From Anseranas semipalmata (Eukaryota; Chordata; Aves; Anseriformes; Anseranatidae): 64,000 bases of DNA. Location: NCBI GenBank assembly GCA_013399115.1, contig VXAA01003849.1:1318685-1382684 (forward strand), written 5' to 3'. The translations under genes and the position numbers were made by a program. The notes below the pieces were generated by a model. It was not told the origin of the DNA. It did no database searches and saw only the letters and a list, made by a program, of their open reading frames with translations. Below, one piece after another: positions 1 to 11,384 of the stretch (position 1 is the first letter of the stretch; each line of letters opens with the position of its first letter).

Positions 1-802
1 TTTTAGTATCAATTGCTTCTTTTCTCTTTACTATTTTACCTTTTCTTCTCCCTTTCTCCATCCTCTCTGGTTCATTCCTGGGCTCCTTTTTCCAAGCCCC
101 GTATTTAGGTAGCTCTGTCTGTCCTGGGGTCGGAAGGGCTCTGCTACCAGGTCTGTGTCAATCTCACCTGTGGCTGGGCTGTTTAGGGAAGTACGGTCTG
201 CTGTCCTGTGGTCTGCGACGTGCATCTGCTTTGTTCCTCAGCTTGAGCTTTGAAATGGGCCTGCATGTGCATTCCAGGAACAGCACATTGTTCTAACTGG
301 TAACAAAAATACGTGACTAACGTACTTCTGATAGAGCTGCTTCCTCTTAACCTTAAAGCTGATTTTTGTTAATGACTTCTTCCTCCCATGGAAACATGGA
401 AAACAGTCTGGGAGTGCAGGTTATTCATATAGAAAAACAGATGATGAGGTTAGACATTTCACAGGAAAGAGATGTCTAAAGATTTATATCAAGGGGTTTT
501 ATTTACTGTTTTTCTGTTCTTGATTTTTTTAGACTGAAAATAATAATTATGCATTCTTACAAAGGAGGTGGGCAAGTCTTTTTCAGCAATGAGCAGTCTG
601 TTGAGTCACAGTAGTTTACATTTTTTCCTAATGCTTTTTTTTCTTTAAGAGAAAAAAATTATTAATAATCCACATATAACAAATATGAGAAAGAAACTAT
701 TGTTTGATCACTGTATGAATGAAATTAAAAGCAGAGAGAAAATTAAACAGCAGGATTTGACATAGTTTGCTTTGTTCTGTTCTTCCCATGCCTATATTAT
801 GT

Positions 803-843
803 TTTCTTTTCTTTCTTTCTTTCTTTCTTTCTTTTTTTTTTTT
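803..843. repeat. (CTTT)n microsatellite running into T tract
   Basis: About six CTTT units followed by a 13-base T run. Ordinary simple-sequence repeat; likely to vary in length between individuals. Confidence 0.95.
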
Positions 844-3800
844 AAAGCTAAAAAACTTAAAACTCAGAGGAGATGGGCAGCATTTCTTCCTTATTCAAAA
901 CCCTACTTACACCACGAGGGCTGTGCTCTGTGCTGCCTGCTGAACTTGAAGGATATGGGTTCTGTTCACAGAAATGCAAAGCAGTGATTTACTCTGTTTT
1001 TTCTCCTTCTTGCCCCGGAGTTTAACCAGTACATTAGGCTAATATTTTCTTGCTTGCTAGTGGCAGTTTCTGTTTCTTTCTTTTTTTTTTTGGTAGTGGA
1101 AGTCATTAGAGTTTCTCCCAAGAGAATCACTGCCAAAGTAAACAAACATCTTCATGAAAGGAAAATAATGTCTGTGGAGCATTCAGAATTCCGTGTTTTA
1201 CAGAAGAGTATTTATGGCAACCAACTAGTGAATTAAAGTGAATGAAATCCTATTTCTAGTTTGCTGCTTCTGCTGTCCTAATTAAATGTGGCAATTTCTG
1301 CTAGCTTCTCAGCTACACAGTGCAAGTTCTCGGTATTAGTTTTAATTTAAGATAAAGGAAAATATAAGATGAAACTCAGTTTGGAAGGAGGATTTTTTTT
1401 TTAATTGTTGGGAATTGAATAGTGCTTCTGCATATAAAACTCAGAGGAATTGCCATTGTCTCCAAAATGTTCTGCATGTGGTTGGCAAGAACAGCAAGGA
1501 CAGAAGAAAGTTCAGCTAAAAAATTCATAAAGGCTGCCTGGTGGAATGCATTGCAGTCAGCTGCACACCTCGGTGCTCTTATCCCTCTGAACTGATCATT
1601 TTTAGCTGAGATGAAACATTCTGAGGAGCAGGAGGCTGGCAGATTTGCAGCGTAGATTGTTTGAAGGTTTAAACACTGTGACAATCTCATCTTACTGCAA
1701 GTCTGTAGATAGAACGTAAGCTCGAGTTGCTGAAAAATGATAGAACAGCTCCATGTGTACAGCCTACAAAACTGTGAAGAGCTTATTTTCTGTGTGCTGC
1801 AGAATTCTGCGCGCTTTCCACGTCCCATCCAGGAAAGCAATAATTCCCCAGCGGAGCAAGCACACTTCACATTTGCTGAGGATGAGACCGTATCTAGTTC
1901 TTTGTTTGGGCAGCGGCTTTCACAAAGGGGACCAGTGCTAACTGGGAACTTGCCAACACCATCATATGTTTCGTGACAAATGCTAAGTGTTCAAAAAGTT
2001 GGCACTACAAAATAGAGATACTGTCAATCTCTGTTTAATTCTCAAAATGGCTTGTAGGATTTTAAAGCTTGTGTTGTTGCTGGTGCGCTCACGCATCAGA
2101 TAGCATTTTTAACAGTCCTTACAATATGGCCGGTTAATTTGGTTATACTACTAGGACATAAAACAAAATGATTCCTCGGATAGAGATTGCTAAGGTTTAA
2201 CTGCTGATTTTTTCCTATCTGCTGTGTGCAGAAGAACAGCGTGTCCAGCCATGTGTACCGCTGCAGTCAGAACGCTGTATTTTCCCAGCTTCTTTCCTAT
2301 GTACAGCTCAGACACAGCTGCCACTATTTACCAAACATGAAGGTGTTGTTCACAGCTCAGGGCGTAAGTTTGGGTTTCGCTGTAAGGAATGCACGAGGCA
2401 GCTCTATTAATTGCATGAATGTTCAGTGTATATTTATCTACCCGAATATTGCGGTGTTACCTCTGAAATTTTCGGGAGTGATCTCATGATCTTTGGATGG
2501 GCCTCCAGAGACTGGTACACCCGACTTGTGCTAAGAACAACCGTGTGGTGATTCCAGCACTGGAATAATGTGCTCCAAAGGGTTGCCTACCATAATCTGA
2601 CTGTGGTTAGGAGACCAGCTAGGAGACCCAGGGAGACGTCTGGAAATTTTTGAGCAGAGGGGCTTTGAGACAGTTTGTGTATGCTGAATGGCATCCTGTC
2701 GGTAGCCTGCGCTGCCGGTGCAGCAGGAGGGAGCAGGCCTCTGCCTGGAGCTAGGTTTGCCCCTCTGCGGGGCTGCAGGGACCACGTAGCAAGTTAAACT
2801 CAAGGAGTTTATGTCTGCACCTCAGCAGACCATAAAAATCAGTGCTTTAATTTTCTAGGGGAAGATGTGTCAAAGTTTGCTCATTAAACCTCTGGAAGCT
2901 GATAGGGGAGCAAGTTCCCCTTCTGAGCCATAGCATCTGTGTTGCACTAAAATCAAAGACAGCCTATCTGATGTCTGTGTGAAAATATCTTCGCTTGTAC
3001 TTGACCTTATTTCCTCGTTGAATGTAAGATGGATGTTCAGCAATTTTACAAGAACACCCACTGTTTCAATAAAATTATTTTCAATGGATTCTGTAAGAAA
3101 TTTGCTGCTTTAATTAGGAATTATCTCAGAAATTAGTGATACAGATCCTTCAGATTCGCTGTAGGACTAATCAAACTTTTATGTACAGTCTAGAATTGAA
3201 GAAATACAGACTGAAATTAAGAAAACTATTAACAGTATCATTGTAACTAATTATGGCTATATATCCAGTAACCGAGGTGAGGTCAACAACTCCAAGCCTG
3301 GCCATTGAGATACCAGAGCTCAACCAGTCCGAACCGCTGGGTCGCTTGAGGGAAGGATGCTCTTGTTCCCATTTATGGAGGGCGGGCAGAATCTGTTATG
3401 AGATATTCCAGCATCCATGGCATTAACATTGAGACTGGCTGGGCAACGAGGCCGTGCCCCTGAGAAAAAGAAGGGGAAGGCCTGGATGCAATGAGGAAGA
3501 GAGTTGAAGTCAGCTCTGCCATACAGCAAATCAATGCTACCCCTGGGATTTTTTTTCATTTCTTTTTCATCTATTTATTTACTTAAAGCTATTAAGTTGA
3601 GTTTCTGAACAGTGCAGGGTGACTGATAGTGAAACCTTCAGTTATTTTGCTGCCTGTCTCCCTCCTCCTTCTAAATATGCCTAACTCTTAGTCAGGACTC
3701 AGAAATAAGAACTCTTAAGTCCTCTCATATACTTTACATCTGTCTGATCTACTGATCAATTGTAAGTCAATTTTAGCTTCATCATTTTTTTACCATTCAT

Positions 3801-4657
3801 GCTATTGTGATGATACAAAGACATGGAAAACCAATATGCCTCTTTCACCATGTATGTTTGGATTGCTACAACTGTATTATCCTTGTGGTTCTTTCCTAGG
3901 GCTCATTTATAACTTTTTTAATAATGAAAAAAAATAAAGAAAAGAAATCCAAGAAAATTTCTGCCAAGAAATATGTAAAAAGCTGAATGCATTAGAATAT
4001 TTGTGCTAAAATATTTTAGAAGTGCATTAGCTATATAAAAGAATCATTGAAACCTGGGAAATGTAGTGAAAATATTGTACTTCAATAAAATGAAATATAT
4101 TAAAAAAGAAAATACATAAAGTCATCCAGGAAACCTTAATTTTCTGCTATAATGAGAACCTGAGGGGAATGTGGCATTAAATTTAGTTTATTTCTGTAGA
4201 CTAAATTTTTTAACTCTTTCTGCACAGTTTTACTAAGAAGAATTAGGGTTGTTTGGATGACTTAATCATTAACTCCTCTACCTGCATGTGTTTAGATTTT
4301 TTTTCAAGTTTAATGTAACTCTGGAACTGAAAGTCATACCTCCTAATTGCATAGCTACAAAGTGAAGGAACTGGGGAAAAATCAGACCTAGTATGTTCAT
4401 CTTTCACACACTGTAATTATGGAATTTCCTCTCTCATTATGGTATTGAGAGCCCAGATCCATTTTTATGCAGTGGCACAAAACAATTTGCTATTTAAGTA
4501 TAGCTTACAGGAGGCTACTTTGCAGAATTGATATTCACATATGCCACAAATCAATTGTACCCATGATATTAAAAGGAAAAATTACCTAGATCTTTAAAAA
4601 TTCCCAAACCTTGGTACATCTCCTTGAGTAATTGTGGTATAATTTTCGGTCAATGTG

Positions 4658-4680
4658 CTTTGACCAGAGGTCAGTCAAAG
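4658..4680. promoter_or_regulatory. Everted TGACC/GGTCA half-sites
   Basis: TGACC (4661-4665) and GGTCA (4669-4673) are separated by AGA and lie inside a wider dyad that begins CTTTGACC and ends TCAAAG. The half-sites match the nuclear-receptor core AGGTCA but point outward, so this is an everted repeat and not the classic inverted estrogen-response element. Function is only a possibility; such motifs also arise by chance. Confidence 0.25.
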
Positions 4681-4800
4681 TGAGTTATCCAGGGAACCTT
4701 TGCTTTTCTATTTGTAATCTTTCTTGTGCATGCCTATGTAGTATGTTGTAAGTGAAGAGAAAAAAAGCTCATAAATTTTCTACATTACAAAATCAAAGGG

Positions 4801-4842
4801 CTTTTCTTTCTTTCTTTCTTTCCTTTTTTTTTTTTTTTTTTT
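4801..4842. repeat. (CTTT)n and T19 tract
   Basis: Four to five CTTT units run directly into a 19-base T run. The same CTTT-then-T arrangement occurs at 0.8 kb, but the flanks differ, so this looks like independent origin rather than duplication. Confidence 0.93.
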
Positions 4843-5455
4843 CTCCAAATAACCTCTCTTTTCAACTTTGGAAGGTCTTCTTTATATGAGGAAATTTACC
4901 AAATTTACCGCATATAAACAGAGAAGACAGTAGTATAATAATGCCTTGTGGACACTCTTTAATCTTGTCTGAATGCCTGTAGAATGCAAGCGTCCACATG
5001 GGGAGTTATACCATCACAACTAGAGTGGTGTGATTATGCTGGTGAATTCTGTATGAAGACAAATGCTTTATGAAAGGGAATTTTATTTTGGCTCTTCACT
5101 TTTCAGCTTATTCATTTTCTGAACTAAAAGGACTTGATCAAATCAATAAAAGTAATGAAAATTCAATGGTTATCAAGTAGACTGTCAAGTGCTGAGGAAA
5201 TCGGAAAGTAATAAATATATATGTTTTGTGATAATATTCATGTGCATTGTCGTTCTTATTCTCTCACCAGTGTTTGAGTTTGTGAGGGGTTTAGTGAAAA
5301 TTAATAAAAAACTCTGTTTTTTGCTCAGCCTTGTAAACTAATATACTCAATAGCTAAACACTGGTAGAATATTACAGATTCTTAGCTCTCATAAAAAGCA
5401 AACAGGATTTCAGGCAGGTATGACACTAGAGAATTACTTGAATACTTCTTAGTGT

Positions 5456-5472
5456 CTGCAGGTCCCCTGCAG
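5456..5472. repeat. 7-bp inverted repeat, 3-nt loop
   Basis: CTGCAGG and CCTGCAG flank TCC. It is a perfect but short dyad with no other context. Confidence 0.6.
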
Positions 5473-5694
5473 CTAGTACTGAGCAGATGAGCCATTGAAT
5501 TTCTATATTTCCTATATCTCAATTAAATTGTAATTACTTAAATATGTGAGTACCAAGACAGTATTCAAAATCTTCTTTACAAGTCGCCCATTTACAAGAA
5601 AATAACTTTCAGTACGTCAGTAGGGGTGTAGAGAAACTGAAAAAGTTATTTGCAAAATGTGCTTGGAGTGAATTACAAGCATGTCTCAATGTAA

Positions 5695-6175
5695 TTGTTT
5701 CATAGACTTTAAGACAAGAAGAGCCCAATAATTTTGGTGACTTAATCCAGTCCAACCTTAATATTGACCACAGAGCATTGCCTTGACAGTGTTGCTTGAA
5801 GACCATTATTTCAAGGTGAACTTCCTTAAAAAGATATCTGCTTCATATTTAAAGAGTTCAGAGAACAAAGAGTCCACCACATCTATACCAACACTCACTG
5901 CTCAGGTGAAGTATTTTATTTGTGGTCTGAATTTGGCTTCAACTTCCCTTGTTAAATCTTTCCTGAATTAAAAAAGCCTTTAGCACTGGACATCATTCAA
6001 TGAAAATACTTACAGGCTGGGATCAAGGCATCTCAGCCCTTTTTTGTTGTTAAGCAAATCTCATTGAACTGCTTTAGTTTCTAACCGTAAGGCAAGATTT
6101 CCATATCACCAGTTTTTCCTGTAGTTTCTTTCAAGTTTACAAACATCCTTCTTAAGTAAGGACGTCAGGGCTGTA
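5695..6175 (-). mobile_element. Old CR1-class LINE fragment, 3' end
   Basis: Read on the minus strand this is the 3' part of a CR1-class non-LTR retrotransposon. The terminal block (about 5698-5760) starts TCATAGACTTTAAGACAAGA and continues into a section like 'atccagtccaacc', matching the end of a CR1 lineage abundant in turtles and archosaurs. The middle (5870-5950) has the 'gagtccaccac' and 'ctgaatttggcttcaact' sections, and 6025-6170 resembles the part just inside it ('ttgttaagcaaatctc', 'aacatccttcttaag'). No intact frame remains. Similarity may continue faintly past 6175. It is dead by divergence and 5' truncation; the exact subfamily is not assigned. Confidence 0.75.
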
Positions 6176-7658
6176 CATGGCTGCAACGGTTATTACTAAT
6201 GAGAGAATTACAGCATGAGCTGAACAAAGGTGTGCTCTCCCCTTTCTGTTTTTGAAGCACGGGGGAAGAAATAAGGGCAAATATATGGCTTCTACCAAAA
6301 TTTTCATTTTTCATATGTCTTGTCACAAGCCTTTTATAATGAGCAATGCCACGTAAGGTCTTCCATTGGATATTATGCTTTTCCAAGCATATGGGCAAGC
6401 TTATTAGAGGGACACACCAATGTGGTATCTTGCTGTGATAACCAGAATGTTTGGTTTTGCCCTGGTTAGCATTGCATATGACGGTACGGCTTCTTTCCTG
6501 CTTCATATGTAGTTCATCTGCTAAAATTTTTTTGAGGGTTGAAAATACAGTCTCCAATTTTATAAATGTTGTTTACTTTTTGTTTCAACATTTATAACCA
6601 ATTTTTTATCATTGATAAAGTATACATTTGTCACATGGGCATGAATTAAAGTGATGGGGGTTACAAAGGTAGCTTGGCTTTGCCATTTTCTTTATTTCCT
6701 ACTTTGCCAATTTTTTACCTGTAAAATTTCCTGGTACTGATTTTTCATTTTCTTCAAAGCATGTCCCAATATATTTGCCCAAGACAGTGAATAGAATTAG
6801 CCCAAAAGGTCTTTCCAGAGCTCAATCTTGAAACAATGCAAAGGGAAGATGAGTCAGGTTTTGACTATGAGTAGAACTCTGTAAGTTATCTATTTTGTAG
6901 TTAGAGTACAGAGATTTTTGCATAGTGCTGACATTGTAATCAGTGTCATGCAATGGTTAGGTAAGTGTTTTAAAAGCATATAAGTATATGGTTTTGCAGT
7001 TGTACCCCATCACTCAAAGCTGCTTCAGGCCTGCTGTGCAAGCAAAATGAAACAAAATATTTAAATTTTCTTTTACTTAGTAATAGTTTCCAGTCCTCAT
7101 CTGTTCTCTCCTGAGCAGACTGTGTGCTAGCCATGGTAATGCCTCAGCTGCATGATCTGAAGATTTTTTTGATGTCCTGAAAATAATGGGATCAAGTTTA
7201 TAGTGGTTGTGTGGGTCTGTGTAAGGGGCAGGAGCACTCCAGAAGTGCACACAAAAGGGAACGAGGAAGTCCATCAGCCTGAGGACTACTTGCAACATGA
7301 CCCTAAAAAAAAATGAGAGGTTCTTGAAATTGTGAGTAAAGAAACTGTCTCCTGCTGTTTGCTTCCTACTGTGTTCAGGGAAACAGTACATAGTGTACAT
7401 GCTTTGTAAATAAATAGGGTTGCATTGGATAAATGCCTGCCTCTATCACCAAGTCGAGGCATAACATAAGCAATATCAAAAATCAGCTAATTGTCTCTAA
7501 TTGCATTTACCTACAATGTTTATAACAATATCTTAGAAAGTCCTCAGTGAAGGTGAGATAACGCATTGACAGAACTGAACTATAGCTACATGGCAAGTCT
7601 GCTCTGCAGTTTGGAGCCCTGATTAAAAATTATATATTTCTAGTAGCAATGAGTATCT
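6176..7658. other. Unique AT-rich non-coding DNA
   Basis: No gene or clear repeat. A 130-codon minus frame at 6165-6557 starts next to the CR1 remnant and has no recognisable domain. The stretch 6555-6830 might be further decayed CR1 but I cannot support that. Confidence 0.5.
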
Positions 7659-7696
7659 TTGTTTTGTGTTTTTTGTTTGTTTGTTTGTTTGTTTTT
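7659..7696. repeat. (TTTG)n simple repeat
   Basis: Five to six GTTT units preceded by impure TG/T sequence. It sits about 30 bases from the 3' end of the CR1 copy that follows, so it may have grown at the insertion junction. Confidence 0.9.
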
Positions 7697-7724
7697 CTAA
7701 GAAACAAAAACATGATAGTTATGT

Positions 7725-7990
7725 AATCATAGAAAAGCCTACATTGGAAGGGAGCTCTGGAGATCATCAACTCCAAAGGCCTTGATGAGATGCTCAGGGG
7801 CCTGCCAAGCCCAGTGATTTCCAGGAAGGAAGGTTCCCGCACTTCTCTGGGCAACCTGTTCCAACGTTCAAGTCCTCTCATGGTGAAGGAGAATACTTGC
7901 ACCCCAGCCAGCCGGACCCAACTGCTGCTGCCCGGGATAATACTGTCCCAGGAATGGGACTCCCGTTTGTCCTTGTTAAACCTCACGCAA
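7725..7990 (-). mobile_element. CR1 LINE, truncated 3' end (avian type)
   Basis: The plus strand shows the complement of the standard avian CR1 tail in order: AATCATAGAA, 'ttggaaggga', 'agatcatcaactccaa', then 'gggcaacctgttcca' and 'ctctcatggtgaag'. The element therefore lies on the minus strand with its 3' end at about 7725, one unit of the ATTCTATG-type tail remaining. Only about 200-260 bp of 3' sequence survive, typical of 5'-truncated CR1 insertions. Similarity is best up to about 7900. This is the only copy in the window that looks like ordinary bird CR1. Open frames on both strands here are shadows of the element. Confidence 0.88.
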
Positions 7991-8925
7991 GATTTATTTT
8001 GTGTCAAAAGAACATCTCCTTTTAACCCCCAAAATATGATTTCATTTTTGAGTACGTATAGTGAAACCAAAGCACAGAAGTTCACGAAACTTCAGGAAGA
8101 AAAGGGAGGTGCTCTCCTTAGTTTACCCTAAAGCCCGATGACTTCAGCACTCACCCGCGGTATGGGACACCTGGGTTCAGTTCTTGCCTTCTTTTGAAGA
8201 GTTGGACCCATGTTGCTCACAACCCTGAGCGGTGCCCTCGGGAGGAGACTGGAACAAGCCGTGACATATTCCGGGGTTCCTTCAAACTCTCCTGTTGCCA
8301 CGGTAATCGTTTTGTTTAATATACTTTTGATGTTTCTCAGGAGAGGAGTTGCAGGTGTTGTACCTCCTCAGTTAACCTCTACTAACTTGTCACTTGTGCA
8401 TCCTCTCCTCTTCTTGCTTTACTTCAGAAATGCAAAAGTCCAGAGAAATTCCCCTAAACTTTTGAGAATAAACTGTGCCCAGCTCTGGTGTGATCTTTAT
8501 GACATACCACCTCTTTGTGTTAGGCTTCTTTCCTTTGATGTGAATGAACTTGCCTGGAGTTAAGTGATTAGTCATGACTTGAATACTTCCACCTTGGTAG
8601 TGCTGGTGAGTAAGTAGGGGCTACCTGAATTTAATTAAAAAAAGGTACTTATTGTAATACTTTTTGCTTTGAAGATAGTGGTACTTGGGCCTTTTTATTC
8701 TTTTTGTACCTCATATAGACTTATCTATACAATATCGTAAGTTGTGGTGAGATGAGAAATCTATTTGTTTCATTTTAGTGGAGCCAGGAAATATCTAAAA
8801 ATATTTTCAAATGCTGCAGTTTTTTAACAAAAGTGAGTTGGGTATAATGTTTGATGTACTGGGTAGTAGCAAGGTGATCAATATTCATTGCTACTTTTGT
8901 TTTATTTTGGAATTCAAGTGCCAGA

Positions 8926-8958
8926 ATAAAACAAACAAACAAAACAACAACAAACAAC
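8926..8958. repeat. (CAAA)n/(CAA)n simple repeat
   Basis: Mixed CAAA and CAA units. Simple sequence. Confidence 0.85.
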
Positions 8959-9524
8959 ACCATTAACACTGGCAGTTTCCTTGCACAATAAAAAATGTGC
9001 AGTTGACTTCTCCACATTACATTGCACTTGCAGATATCAATACCTGAAAAACAAGGACAATATTAATTTGATTAGTATGTTGAAAGAAATAATATGCCCA
9101 TAGTATTTTTTTAAGATCAACTCCAAAAAAAATTAATAATTTCACCATTTCAAATGAAATTTATTAATTTGGGATTTGTAGCTTAGCATGAAAATGGCAC
9201 AAATTTCCCTCCATTTTACTAAGAGCAAAGCCAAATGCATGGCTGGCAGGCATGTGCTAGGGGCATGCAGGGCACAAATTCTGTCAGAATGGAGAGCACT
9301 GCTTTTTAGGACTTGTCCGCAAATATGCATTGCCATCAGTAAATCCAAAATAAGGATTTGTCCCGAGCATTATTAGGAAGAAGAACACCTTAAATTTTCT
9401 ATATCTTAAGAAAATCTAAAGGATATCATTGGATGGAAATTTCTGCATTGAGCATGAGATAAATCTGTATTGGGCAGCTTTCTGATGCACAAAGCAGTGT
9501 CAGCTACTGATCAGCAGAACTCAC

Positions 9525-9540
9525 GGGTACTGCAGTACCC
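9525..9540. repeat. Perfect 16-bp palindrome
   Basis: GGGTACTGCAGTACCC equals its own reverse complement with no loop and centres on a PstI-type CTGCAG. A palindrome this long is uncommon by chance, but one in 64 kb is not by itself proof of function. Confidence 0.8.
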
Positions 9541-9974
9541 TCTACCTTTGTGGAAACAGATTTTGGCAGCAGGCAGTATTATGTGCAACATAAAATCGAC
9601 CAGATCTTTGGAACAACTTGTTTCCATAACTAAGTGCTAAAAGGGGAAATTTTAATGGAAAATGAGACTTCTCAAGGAAATCCTGCTGGGTATTCTTAAG
9701 GCTATGCTTTAATGAGCACACAAGTAAGTTACCTTGGAGAGGAAGGCTAGCCTAGTAAAGAAGGCACAAAGGTGATAATTAAACAAGAAATCAATATGTT
9801 AAATATGGAAAAAGGGGGCATAACTGGGAAAGAAAATTGAATCTACAAAATGTAAAAGACTTTTGGAGAAGATAAAGGTAATAAGGAATTAGTAGTGGCC
9901 AGTAGAGCTTCAGACAATAAGAAGGAGTTACAAATGTATTAGGAACAAAAGAACAACTAAATCAAGTATAGATT

Positions 9975-10238
9975 TCAGTCTTGCAGAAAGAGAACAGATC
10001 CAATGGCTGGAAATCAAAGCTTGAAAAATTCAATCACTATAAAGATGCAGTGAGGGTGATTACACGTAGGAATAATTTCCCAGTGTAGGTAGGTGGTAAA
10101 CTTGCCATTGCTAGGAATTTAATCCAATTGGATACACTTTAATCTGACTCTGGGAACAGGCTTGTGAGCGTAGAGTATCTGTGTGGATGGCTGTGGAGGT
10201 CATTTCTACTGTGCAATCTGTACATCTGTGAATTTATA
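9975..10238 (+). mobile_element. Old CR1-class LINE fragment, 3' end
   Basis: Plus-strand remnant of the same old CR1 lineage as at 5.7 kb. The block 10005-10110 ('atggctggaaatcaaagcttga', 'gcagtgagggtgattaca', 'ggaataatttcc') follows the end of the CR1 coding region and start of its 3' untranslated part as I recall it. The last 40 bases ('aggtcatttctactgtgc', 'catctgtgaattta') fit the decayed terminal block. No frame is open. Upstream sequence from about 9.7 kb may belong to the same insertion. Confidence 0.6.
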
Positions 10239-11105
10239 GTTGTTCTTTGTCACTCCCTTCTTTCATACGCTGTGGAAGAGAACAGAAAGCTCTCATTGCC
10301 CTCAACATGTTCCACACACTCAGCTCTGCGTTAAGACAATGACTTAAAAAAAAAGTCTCATGCTTCAGGGCTACAGCTGGCTGCCTGCAAAAGGCGAGAG
10401 GCTGATTGCCTAGGTTAATTCTAGATTTTTTAATTTCATGTTGCTCTGATGCATTAGAGACAGGCGTAGCTGGTTGTGAAACCTTGGAGAGACCGGGCCA
10501 GTTCTCTGTGGTAAAGAGGAGTCCTCTCTTTTAGAGAGCTGCTACCTTCCACGGGCTGGGTGGTCAGGCGGTTTCTTCCCAAAGTCAGGGTAGCAAGGAC
10601 TCTGAGGTCTTGCTTTTCTCTTCATTATGACATGTAGGCATATCTGAGATCATAATTATGATCATTTGGGCATATCTCATATAATCAACCCACTAGCGTT
10701 ACTGGAGCCTGGGGCAGAGGCATCACAGGGGTTTTTTGGTGTTCATATTAGCTTAATTTCTTCAAGGCTGAGTGTTTTCTTTTTTTTTGCATAACCCAAC
10801 TCACTGGAGAATACAGTGGTAAATTGGCAAAGTGTTATATCACATACAACATAGCAGGTTGCCTGTTCTGGTTTAAGTTCAACTGATTTATAAAGATCCT
10901 GTCAGCTTCATTTTGCTGCAATAAGAGATATAGGTGACAAATACCATCCCCTTTTTTTTTTTTGAAAACTGGCTGATTCCAGTCTTGATGCTTGATGGAG
11001 TTGCAAGGCTGCCACACACGCTGCTCAAGTGCCTATTTACTGGCAGTGTGGAACAGCTAACAAAGGGTTTGTTGTGCTTGCAGCAGTCTTGCCTCTGAGT
11101 TCAGA

Positions 11106-11120
11106 TTTTTTTTTTTTTTT
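11106..11120. repeat. T15 homopolymer
   Basis: Fifteen T in a row; part of the strand-asymmetric homopolymer pattern of the window. Confidence 0.95.
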
Positions 11121-11330
11121 CTGCAGTGCTCTCTGCCTTTTGTTTAAAAAAACCTGCCCCTCCAAAGCAAAAATAAGAAGCCTTAGTAAAAGTAGCATTC
11201 TTGCACCATGCTGGAGAGGGAGGATGCGATAGTTTTTCTTATTGTTTTGGTTCAGTTGCATTACAAACAGCGGTGAGCTGAAAGAGGGATTTCAGGCAGT
11301 TAGTGGAAGCCAGGCTTCACACCATCATCC

Positions 11331-11384
11331 TGACAGGCAGACTGGTCTGTCAGCGTCCTGCCTGGCGAGCACGCTGACAGGCAA
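11331..11384. repeat. 10-bp hairpin with flanking TGACAGGCA repeats
   Basis: CTGTCAGCGT (11347-11356) and ACGCTGACAG (11371-11380) are perfect reverse complements around a 14-base loop. TGACAGGCA also stands as a direct repeat at 11331 and 11375, so three TGACAG hexamers (two forward, one reverse) lie within 50 bases. TGACAG is the core bound by MEIS/PREP/TGIF homeodomain proteins; a clustered site is possible, as is a simple dyad with no role. Confidence 0.55.

Larger units (their letters stand above)
1..5694. other. Unique AT-rich non-coding DNA
   Basis: No gene is recognisable here. Open frames are short, overlap on both strands and have no family signature; the longest is a 164-codon minus frame at 1376-1870, ending in a low-complexity stretch produced by a T run. 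There is no CpG-rich promoter-like stretch and no recognisable interspersed repeat. Contents worth naming are two pyrimidine simple repeats (near 0.8 and 4.8 kb), an everted nuclear-receptor-like half-site pair at 4.66 kb and a small palindrome at 5.46 kb. Confidence 0.7.
7991..9974. other. Unique non-coding DNA
   Basis: No recognisable gene. Frames of 60-117 codons on both strands have no domain signature. Contains an A-rich simple repeat at 8.93 kb and a perfect palindrome at 9.53 kb. The stretch from about 9700 may include extra decayed CR1 upstream of the next feature, but I cannot delimit it. Confidence 0.6.

Noticed and set aside
1376..1870. 164-codon minus-strand frame as a gene
   Set aside because: No recognisable domain; its end runs through a low-complexity A/T stretch and a plus-strand frame overlaps it. 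Length is compatible with chance in 64 kb.
4658..4680. Classic estrogen-response element
   Set aside because: Half-sites point outward (TGACC then GGTCA), the reverse of the consensus order; kept only as a low-confidence everted pair.
7630..8131. Overlapping 151- and 113-codon frames at 7.6-8.1 kb
   Set aside because: Both cross the CR1 3' end and the (TTTG)n repeat; they are by-products of the element's sequence.
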